The notes under the pieces are model-generated. The model had not been told where the DNA came from, searched no databases, and saw only the letters and a program-made list of their open reading frames with translations. Position numbers and translations under genes: made by a program. From contig WFMF01000034.1 in NCBI GenBank assembly GCA_011033025.1, positions 620,001-684,000 of the forward strand: 64,000 nt of DNA. The letters are read 5' to 3'. The DNA is from Beroe forskalii. Its lineage: Eukaryota > Ctenophora > Nuda > Beroida > Beroidae. The first letter of the stretch is position 1; each line of letters opens with the position of its first letter. This document shows positions 37,306-46,882 of the stretch, one piece after another.

Positions 37306-40300
37306 ATGAGTCGTGACCTGCCCTCCTCTCCCCCCTTATTTATACCCCACCCAGCAATGAGTCGTGAGCTGCCCTCCTCTCCCCTCTATGATGTTGTGGA
37401 TGTGTTGTTAGGAGTGACCTACTGCACTACCTTCCTGGTAGGAGTTCCTGGTAATATCCTAGCCAGTGTTTACTTCTCCGGCAGAACTAGAGACCTTCCC
37501 TCGCTCCTCTTCCTCCTCACCGCCCTCAATGACATCCTCATCTGCTCTCTCCACCTCTTCTCTGGGATCTCCCTGCTCAATAACCGCGCCCCCTCCCTCT
37601 TTGCTAACCCCACCGTCTGCACAGCATGGGACATATCCCACTTCGTTTCTGTCAAGGTCTCTGTCATGTTGGTCCTCCTCATCAGTCTAGACAGGGCGTG
37701 GACCTTCCTGCGACCTCTAAGGAGGGGCAGGTGTGGCAAACGAGCAGTGGGCGGCTTCCTTGCGTTTTACATAGCTTTAGTGGTAGGAGTGGATGTCAAG
37801 CAACGGGTGATGGGCTTTGGGGAGAGTTTGTATGTGCCTCACGATGCGTATTGCTGGATGAACCCTGTACTTAGCAACCCTGCCTCTGCAAGCAACCCTG
37901 CCCTTAGCAACCCTGTCTCTGCAAGCAACCCTGCCCTTAGCAACCCTGCCTCTGCAAGCAACCCTGCTCTTAGCAACCCTGCCTCTGCAAGCAACCCTGC
38001 CTCTTCAAGCAACCCTGCCCTTAGCAACCCTGCCTCTGCAAGCAACCCTGTACTTAGCAACCCTGCCTCTGTAGGCAACCCTGCCTCTGCAGGCTACCCT
38101 GCCCTTAGCAACCCTGCACTCAGTAACCTCACGGAGCTCTCAGAGGGTGACCCTCTCATTGCGTTTTACATGTTCGGGAGTGGCTTGTTAGCACTGCCGG
38201 TGATTCCCGTCGCTATCGCCAGTTTGCTGACTGTCTGTGTTATGGAACGTAGCCTAAGACGCATGGCGAGCAGCACTAACGCGATGAAGCGATCTGCGAC
38301 CATCACCACTCTGATCTTCACTCTGGCGTACCTGCTCCTTAACGTGCCTCTCTTCCTCAACTACATCTTCTGGACCTGCACCATCTTCACTGACCCCGCC
38401 CTCCACCACGCCGCCTACATTGATAACGACGCCGTGTTTCTCTACGCTTGGAATGTCACGGACGTGCTGTGTGTGTCGCTCAACTCCTTGCTCAACCCCC
38501 TCATCTACTGCTGGCGAATAGCGCGCTTCAACGTGTGGGTCAGGGACGTGGTGCAGGACGCCTTATTGGCTGCCACTTCTCTCTCTGATAGACTCCCCAG
38601 GTCTGGGGCGGACCCTGGAACCCTTTCTTACAGGAACTTGGCCCGAATGAGCCCCCGACTGTTGTCTGTTCGGTCTCTTCTGTGTCAGGTCACCACTGTT
38701 AGTTCCGCAGAGGACATGTCTCGTCGTATTCGCAATGAGGTATGCCTCCAGGCTTTATTTAACCAGCCCCAAAAGCATCTGCATACGGTTTCAAATATTC
38801 TAACCGACCCTTTGGAAAAAATCAGAGTCGTCACGTCGTGCCACGTTCTATTTTCAGTGCATCACGGTGCATTGCTTTACTTAGAAAAGTGAAATTTTGC
38901 GCCGCAAAATCGCATGCAGTTGCACGGACCATGTGTGACATGGTGTGCGGCGTTGATATAAGTTTCAACGCGCCGCGCAACTAAATTGCTGGATAACCGA
39001 ATTAATAACAGCGGCAGTTTGAACTGCACTTTGCGCGTCTCTTTTAGTGTGCGCGTCTTAAATTTGCGCGTCCTACAGCCATATGAATAACATGTATGTA
39101 CGCCGCGCAAACTTGGGCTGCGCACAAAAAGACGTGCAATCTGCATTTCGAACTGTCACCGTACCATCAAATTCTATAGAATTCTCCTTCTGAATGTCAC
39201 CTTGTACTCTTTTCAGGAAGCGAATATCGACCACCCCAGAACAGTTCTCAGATCGCCGCTCAGCCACCAGTCTCTCACCTCAAGCCCTGACTTACCTGAT
39301 CTGAGCCCACGTGACCTGAGCCCACGTGACCTGAGCCCACGTGACATGAGCCCACGTGATTTGAGCCCTGGTGACATGAGTCCACGTGACATGAGCCCTC
39401 ATAGCAATATGAATATGAGCCCTGGCCCAAGAAACAAGGAAGGCGCTCAGCGATGTAATGAAAATGAGCCTGAACCTCTCATCAACCACTTAGACATTCA
39501 GCTATCTGTAAGTGCTAGTGCTGTTACTGTTAGTACTCACTACTCAATTGTACTCAATTGTTACAGAATTAGATAGTTCCGTGTCCGTTATATTTGAACA
39601 TCGTCCATCACGAGTAAAAATACAATACACTATCGGTTTGGAACTATTCATTTAATTCGGCCTTGTCAGACGTTGCCTGGCGCTGGCCTCCTTCTGGAAC
39701 GTCTGGCAAATCTATGAAATTTTTCATAATAATGTTTAAGGTGGTGTATGACAGTTCGGTTTCTAACCCATGACCTCCGCAGCTTGAGACAGAATGCACT
39801 GCGTTTGATGATAGTCTGCTGGAAAACACCTAAAGTGGAAACCTAAAGTGGAAACCTAACGTAACTCGCTGACTCTGATCGTCTTACCCATATGTGTGCA
39901 CATGCGTCGATCGGAAGATCGCGCAAATTTCAACTAAAATTCAATTTATTTGTGCGCGCGCACTGTACGTTGTTTAATTTGTGCGTTCTTTCGACGGATA
40001 TTTTGATCAATCCATGTGCACACATACGCGTAATCATTTTGCCTTGCAGTTGCTGTGAAACGTTACAGAATCCATTATTCACAGATCACTGCTATGAACA
40101 TTATAGCGATGCAGTATGCAGTAGTCGAAATAGTAGTTATAAATTTTTAGTGAGCTGAAGTATCGCCGGTCAGTCAAGGCTAAAATTAGGAAGTTCTAAC
40201 GGACCTTCATGCTCGGACACTATTATTTTAGTATTTTATCAATTTTTTGGCAGAAATTATTATCGGTGCATCTGCATGGTATGTTGCTTCATATCCCATT

Positions 40301-41512
40301 GCAATTCGATGTTGAACTTGAATGCATTTATTTATCTATGACTCGATGAATATCACAATATCACATTTGATTTATATTTTCAGATATTTACATTTACTTT
40401 TATTTCAACTTCAAAATATTGTCTCTATATCACTGCGCTTTAAATTGAATTTTAAATGGCCGTCAACGGCGTTTTTATGTGTGCTCGCATAGGTGTGCGA
40501 ACAAGTACGGTGTACCAGAAGGATTAGTTATTGTACCTTTTTTTAAAAATAGAAATAACTTATCCTTCTGGGACACGAGTGTGTCCCTTGTCAGGCGTTG
40601 CCTGACCCCCTCGCGCGCGCGCCACGACTCGCAGTAAAATTTTAAATAATGGGTCTGACGACGTCAGACAATGTGTCCCAAAAGGATAAGTTATTTTTTA
40701 TTTTTGAAAAAGAAAAAATAACTTATCCTTCTGGTACACGTGTGTGTCCCAAAAGGATAAGTTATTTTTTATTTTTGAAAAAGAAAAAATAACTTATCCT
40801 TCTGGTACACGAGTGTGTCCCAGAAGGATAAGTTATTTCTATTTAAAAAAAAGGTACAATAACTTATCCTTCTGGTACACTGTACCATGCCAGGTGGTAA
40901 AATTCCATATCATCGTAATTTCGCGCATCTCTTTGAATTGGCTTTGTTAATGGTTTATGTTTCGCATCAGACTTCCCCTAACGAGGGGTGTTGCAAAACG
41001 ACACCTTTGGTTTAGAGCAAGGCGCGGCGCGCGCGCGTAAAACTAGGGATCTGGTTAGAGCAACGTCAGACTGTTTATTTATGCGATATATTTTTGAACA
41101 TCTATACTTTAAAAACGCAAGTCGCAAATGCAGTTCTCAGTTAGCTGAGAAGTGAGAATTAGAAATTCTGAATTAGAATTTGATATAAATTCGATAGTTT
41201 GTGACGGAGAATTTATTTAAACAAAGAGTATAATTGTTTGATCATTTTCTATCATGACACTGATAAATGTTCATTGATACTGATTGTCTTGGTATGATCA
41301 GAACTTTATGTTTTTCATATCCAGCCTCAATGCTGTTCCTCATTCTGAAAGGTGATCTTTGACTTTCACATTGTACATTGATATTTCACTTGTGATGAGT
41401 TGTTTGTATATTACAGTTATCTTGCCCTAACCAGGGCCCTGGTTACGCGCACGGAGTTAGGGGAACAGTTATCAAGGACTCCTTTTCAAGTGATCTGCAC
41501 ACATATGTGTAA
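37306..41512 (+). CDS. Class A (rhodopsin-like) GPCR, three exons, repeat-expanded ECL2
   Basis: Seven-transmembrane receptor at the plasma membrane; ligand unknown. Exons: 37306 or 37357-38739, 39217-39507, 41417-41512, all phase 0, about 589 residues from ATG 37357. Class A marks: TM1 VGVPGNILA, TM2 LTALNDILI (D2.50), TM3 Cys in VCTAWD and SLDRAWTFLRP (a DRA variant of DRY), TM5 proline in LPVIP, TM6 AYLLLNVPLF, and TM7 SLNSLLNPLIYCW (NPxxY). After YCWMNP, the loop between TM4 and TM5 holds about 16 copies of SNPAL/SNPASA, an in-frame DNA repeat. The cytoplasmic tail contains LSPRD/MSPRD repeats (exon 2). The predicted last residues, HTYV, form a class I PDZ ligand. Exon 3 is inferred from phase, splice sites and this ending, and is less certain than exons 1 and 2. 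Two near-identical start regions occur (see findings). Confidence 0.85.
39887..40032. mobile_element. MITE related to 27117-27226
   Basis: Inverted ends carrying TGTGTGCACATG and, inside, CGCGCAAATT...AATTTGTGCGTTCTTTCGAC. It shares TTCTTTCGACGGAT and CCATGTGCACACATAC with the other copy and its flank. It lies in the second GPCR intron. Confidence 0.65.
40505..40890. repeat. Nested palindrome cluster (AAGGATAAGTTATT)
   Basis: Four hairpins of AGAAGGATAAGTTATTT and its reverse, spaced by GGTACACGTGTGTGTCCC-type linkers. The outermost copies (40508-40590 and 40812-40888) are also inverted copies of one another, including GGTACAATAACTTATCC. It has no coding capacity. Confidence 0.88.
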
Positions 41513-41576
41513 GTTGATTTAAATGGTTGATAACATAAAATGCATAGTGGTGGATCATTTGCTTCTTCAATGCTTC

Positions 41577-42628
41577 AGAGCAAGTTTCAGATTCATTCAG
41601 ACAGGTGGTCACTGCACTTGACGGTGCTATACCCTGGTACCAGGGGGTGACTGCTGGGGGGCCTACCTCATAAAAAGCTCTTGCAATTCACAGGCGCCCG
41701 TAACGTTCGTCGGTCGATCGAATGGAATTGGTCGATCGATCAACTCCATTGGAACCAATAATGTGTTTTACTGGTCCCTAATGACTGGAATCGTGTTTAA
41801 ATGAGTAATATTTAGTTGTGTCCCTACTAGCTCAAAGATTTTCTATTTAAAACGCATCAGTCGATTAAACGAAGTTGATCGATCGACAAATTCCATTCGA
41901 TCGACCGACGAACGTTACAGGCGCCAAACACCCCGAAAGCTGAGGTAGGTATTGGACTGAAGATGCCTGCACACCACTCATCTTGGTGTGACTCATTAAG
42001 ATCCTACTGCTCTCCACATTGCATTACCTAAAGGTATCATGTTGGTGTTCAAGTACGGAGTTGGAGAAAAGTCTTGCAGATTGATGTCTTGAAGAAAAAT
42101 TTCTTTTTAATTCAAATATGTTTTAACCCTGATTTTCAGGAGAAGCATCTCTCAAGATGGAGTATTGGATCAGGATGCATGCCACTCGCATTAATTTCAT
42201 TAATGTGCAACGTAAAAGGACACAAATGACCCGGATCCATCCCCCGGTACTCTACGTCTCTTTGCTTAGTGTATTGCTTAATTTCTTGGTGCTTGGAGTA
42301 AAGACAAAGACCAAAGAGCAAGTTTCAGATTCATTCAGGCAGGTGGTCACTACACTTGACGGTGCTATACCCTGGTACCAGGGGGTGACTGCTGGGGGGC
42401 CTCCGGGCCTACCTCATAAAAAGCTCTCGCAATTTAAACACACCGAAAGCTGAGGTAGGTATTGGACTGAAGATGCCTGCACACCACTCATCTTGGTGTG
42501 ACTCCTTAAGATCCTACTGCTCTCCACATTGCATTACCTAAAGGTATCATGTTGGTGTTCAAGTACGGAGTTGGAGAAAAGTCTTGCAGATTGATGTCTT
42601 GAAGAAGAATTTCTTTTTAATTCAAATA
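41577..42628. repeat. Tandem segmental duplication with one filled and one empty MITE site
   Basis: 41577-42118 and 42315-42628 are direct copies (AGAGCAAGTTTCAGATTCAT at both starts; TTCTTTTTAATTCAAATA at both ends). They contain the palindrome CCCTGGTACCAGGG. The first copy carries a 233-bp MITE; the second does not. The 196 bases between them hold a short exon-like frame of unknown meaning. Confidence 0.88.
41693..41925. mobile_element. MITE with TCGATCGATC ends, copy 2
   Basis: GGCGCCCGTAACGTTCGTCG at left and its inverted match ending GAACGTTACAGGCGCC at right. The paralogous empty site at 42431-42445 (GCAATTTAAACAC) shows the pre-insertion sequence. No clear target duplication is visible beyond one or two bases. 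Confidence 0.87.
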
Positions 42629-43245
42629 AGAATTTATCTTTTGATAATATACTTATCTATCTTATCTTATACTCTTCATCACTCATCATATGATCATTGA
42701 TCAGATATTTAAAATAATTGAGTCAGTAGATCTGATACAAAACTAATTTGAGTTAGTTGCATGTAATGTCATATAGATAGTGCCATTTGACATGAATTAT
42801 GACAAGTAAGTTATGAATCAATTAAATGTGTCAATAAAATGAGTTTAAAAGAATTAATTCTTAATTTCTTCTTTGTAGAACAAATACAATCATCTTCGTA
42901 ATCAAGCCACAGAACTTAATTGTTGATATATCACCTACATCCTACTGTTATGATATAATTCAATGATAAATTATTATTCGAGATATTGTAACTTACATCT
43001 TTTTAAGAAAGCTAGGTCATAGAATGTTCAAACTATTCGATTTTTATTCCATGAATCATGATCATGTGAAATTTTAAACCTGATGAATTGTATGCTGTGA
43101 ACTTTTAAAAGTTCACAGCACATGGAAGTTGCATCTTTTTATATGGGAAGAAAGGGTATTGTTAGAATGAGTGCTGTAAAAAATTGATGTTAAGTGCTAT
43201 GTCTGAATTTACTATTATTAAAATGTTGAATTTTCTGCCTTTCAG
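42629..43245. other. AT-rich flank of DCTN6
   Basis: No repeat or clear exon. The short first exon of DCTN6 (start codon and a few residues) should lie here or further upstream, but cannot be identified. Confidence 0.4.
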
Positions 43246-45989
43246 TTTGAAAATTTCCAAAGGTTCTGTTGTCTGTGCTGAAGCTGACTTGAGAGGTGAT
43301 ATCACTATTGGAAGTAACACTATCATCCATCCTAAAGTCAGGATATTTGCATATGGTGGTCCTATCATTATTGGGGATGGATGTTTGATTGAGGAACAAA
43401 CTGTTATTATAAACAGGTGGGTTTCTAAGTTTAGCTTATATAAAAGACTGGATGGAGCAAGGGTCTGGTCTATATTTAGATCTTCATTGTGGATTAAGGT
43501 GCACATAATGATGCATCTAAGTTGTATCTAAAATGCAACCTATGAGCATTACCAGTTGAAACATTTCAAACAAAATGGGTCAATAGATTTGGTAAATGGC
43601 TATGGTTAAGCAGTAAGCACACCTAGTAGTAATGTTGTGATGTATATGCCTCTTTTTGCAATAATATGCATGTGCAACTTACTACTAACCATGGAATTAA
43701 TAACAGATGACATTAATTACAGACTTAGTTCTAAAAATCCTGGTGTATAATTTCAAACAGGCTGCTTGAACTTAATAAAATATAAGAATTGATGTAACAG
43801 AATAGAATTGTCAAATCCCTTATTATACCTCATCACATTGCAGAGGAGACCTTACAGACGAGGATGTGGTTAAGTTCCTTAAGGAGACAGAAACCAGGCC
43901 GCCCCAAACCAGAGGCGGTCGCAACACACCGCTCAGATCCCTGCAGGTATTTCAAAATGATATATGTTGGCATCTAGGCAGCACTCAAGGTGACTGGGTA
44001 TTGCAATCAAAGGTTATTGTTATATATACGAAACAACATAAAAAAATTGGATCTTGTTGATGAAGTCAATACCTAGCAATAACAATGATAATTGTTCATT
44101 GCTGGTTATAATTTGATTTTGTGTTGTGGATATAATGATCAGATGCTGTCTGATCCGAGTATCTTTTTCATACTGTATTTTGTGGCAGTCAACTAAGCAA
44201 TGCTATAATTACTATCAACCTGAGGTTATCTGACCCTATTTTAGATCTCTATAATCTCACTTATAAATGATACGGATGTTGTTGCTATATTGGCAAAAAG
44301 TAACTTGTACATTTCTCAGGTACAAAGTAACTACGTTTGTGGTCGACTCTTAGGAGATACCATGGTAATCGGAGAATACAACTTCTTTGAAGTCGGTGCC
44401 TATATCGAATCTATGAAGATTGGCGGGAACAATGTTTTCGAAAGCAAATCAAAGGTAATTCTTAACTTTGTTAAAAGGAACTCTCATTTCGGCTCATCTC
44501 TCTTTATCTTTAGATGATATCTTCCTATCTGCCTTGCTCAAATGCTCAATCAAAAAATGCGATGGCTATATATGTACATAAGTACTTAAATAGTATGATT
44601 TTTTGCAAATCCTCAATCTAAACATCTGCAGCCTACGCGCTTTACTGTACATTATGATTGCTATTCTCGAGCTATCGCTACTAACTGTGGTCTGTGATAG
44701 CTAGGATGAACCATGGTAACTCGGTTAATAATAAGTCTGCTGAAGGAGTAAAGGAAATGCCCTATAATCCGCTGCCCGACAACCTAGCCCCTACTGATCA
44801 TGTGACTCGATCACGTGACAGACGATTATCACGTGACATATCACGTGACATATCACGTGACATATCACGTGACATATCACGTGACATATCACGTGACATA
44901 TCACGTGACATATCACGTGATATATCACGTGACATATCACGTGAACATGACAGACTGTATGTCGGCAGGTAGGAAGGAACGTGACGGTAGGTAATGGCTG
45001 TGTGGTGTCCGTGTACTGCGAGCTCACTGTGGAGGAAGACCTCGAGAACTTCTCAGTCGTTTACGGACCCGGCAATCAGCGGAGAAAACAACAGGACAAA
45101 CCCATGGTAGTTTGTTAATTACTTGATTTTATCATTGTTCCGCGAGAGATATCGGATTTTCAGGGTGATGGCACACAATTTATAATAATAACCAATTTTA
45201 ATGGCGTCCAATTTAAGATTCACTAAATTGCACGCCAACTGCTAATTGGCTGTTACTAATAGGGTGGGTACTAATGATCACACAGGTGTGCAATACCTAC
45301 CCATGAATTTATATAAATGACAACTCGTTACAGTATTTTTATAACTATGTAGATCATTCATAATCCATGTCTTTTTAATTTCAATTGTTGCATGAGTCTC
45401 GGGTCAAAGCAGTTGCATATAATCACGTGTTGATTGTGACCGCCAATAACAACCGGCTTTATCCTCGTGCAACTATGTTACCTACCGCCGTTGTATTTCC
45501 TCTTCTTGAACCAGGAGTTTGTAAATAACTTGACAGTAACGTGAAAGGAGCGACTGATGGGTACTGCAATACTGTATTCGTGTTTCATGTATACATGTAT
45601 TATGTACCCATCACTCCACCAGACACCATCCCATAAGCATCTCGTCAGAAGGGTAGAAATTAGAAAAGGGGTTCTAGGCCCAAGATATGACAGTTTAACC
45701 TTCAAAAAGCTGTTCGCTTTCTTTTTTGATGCTGGGACAACTGCAAATCTAATAAAGTAATAAGCGAGTTTTCCATCATTATTTTCTGTTTACCTAATGC
45801 CCTTAACCTTACTCCATTTTTACCACTTTCGCACACGTAGCAGTATTCAGTAATTTCAACTCTGAAAGCCCTCCAACTAAACAGGCACAAACCCAACAGT
45901 TGGAGTTCCTAGTGAAAGTCCTGCCTAACTTTCACAACCTGAAGAAGTCAAATGTTATCCCCGACACCATTGCTGCAGCAAAGAAATGA
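43246..45989 (+). CDS. DCTN6: Dynactin subunit 6 (p27), lacking only the start exon
   Basis: Subunit of the pointed-end complex of dynactin, the dynein cofactor. It folds as a left-handed beta helix of hexapeptide repeats. Exons: 43246-43416, 43844-43946, 44320-44454, 44969-45106, 45885-45989 (stop TGA), with GT-AG borders and compatible phases. Together they encode 217 residues, slightly more than the usual length near 190. Hexapeptide turns are clear in [60 protein letters not shown] and [14 protein letters not shown]. The C-terminus [19 protein letters not shown] matches the family tail. Exon 43844-43946 ([20 protein letters not shown] and a basic stretch) is longer than the acidic loop it replaces in vertebrates. 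Confidence 0.92.
44806..44945. promoter_or_regulatory. Intronic cluster of CACGTG E-boxes (12-bp repeat)
   Basis: About ten copies of TCACGTGACATA in the DCTN6 intron before the exon at 44969. Each copy holds a palindromic TCACGTGA core, the site of bHLH-zip factors of the USF/MITF/TFE type. Whether it is regulatory or only a microsatellite is not shown by the sequence. Confidence 0.6.
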
Positions 45990-46434
45990 TGCCATGGTCA
46001 TTAGAATATTCATCACTCCAGTTTAAGCCATTAGTCTGCCATACAGTTTGTGTAATAGAGGGTTAAATTAAGTACCGTAACTAGTTTTGAATTTTGATTT
46101 CAATAATGTGATTCTCTAAGATAAACTTTAGGTTTAATTACCAATTTATCAATTTCTGACAGTGCTGAGCCACAGTTGAACGTTACATTGAAAAATGAAA
46201 CTTTGAAGCAATTGAATTTGAAAGATTGAAAATTGATATATTCATTAGTGTAAAGTATTCATCGATTTAATTAAGATATGTACGATTTTATTTGACATTG
46301 CTAAGATCTGTTTTGAATTTCAATGAATAGATTCTGTGAAGAACTTTAATGTTATTCTTTGATGAAAAGCATGATTATTCTCGCTTGTGTCCTCGTGTGC
46401 CTTGAAATCGACCTATTTTCTTCATTCTAGCAGC
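45990..46434. other. Intergenic after DCTN6
   Basis: AT-rich 3' flank of DCTN6. No further gene is seen. The hAT target site CTAGCAGC (46427-46434) ends it. Confidence 0.4.
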
Positions 46435-46848
46435 CAGTAAACGACCGAGTACTCGGCCTCGGCCAAAATCAGCCCTTTTTTCAAACGCGGCCTCGGCCTC
46501 GGTCTCGGCCAAATTTTTCTTCATTTTGCCGAGTTAGACACCTAGTTAATTGCCAGAATTTCATGTGTTATTTCAACACTTAGGCTGAATTTTACGTTCA
46601 AACAAGCTAAAACTTTCTCTGGATTAAAATTAGACATAAGAAATTTATCACATTTAACCGATTCAATTGGCAAAAAATTATTTCAAAATAGTTTTACAGA
46701 AAATCACGGCAATATAAAATTGTAGCTTCACGAAAGTTATATGAACTCGGTTGAACTCGGTTGAACTCGGCCTCGGTCTCGGCTCCGGCCTTGACGATGC
46801 AAACTCGGCCTCAGCCTCGGCTAAGAACCTGAACTCGGTCGTTTACTG
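46435..46848. mobile_element. hAT-type MITE (CAGTAAACGACCGAGT ends)
   Basis: Ends CAGTAAACGACCGAGTACTC and, reversed, CAGTAAACGACCGAGTTC. It is flanked by the perfect 8-bp duplication CTAGCAGC (46427-46434 and 46849-46856). The interior is rich in CTCGGCCTCGGCC words near both ends. It is 414 bp with no transposase. An 8-bp target and a CAG start identify hAT. Confidence 0.92.
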
Positions 46849-46882
46849 CTAGCAGCTGATATTTAATAATTTCTCTCTCCAG

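Noticed and set aside
39202-39576. Stand-alone LSPRD-repeat protein
   Set aside because: The frame joins in phase to the GPCR exon through GT-AG borders, so it is treated as the receptor's tail.
44694-44972. Frame with SRDI repeats as a small protein
   Set aside because: It is the CACGTG repeat in a DCTN6 intron; exon phases skip it cleanly.
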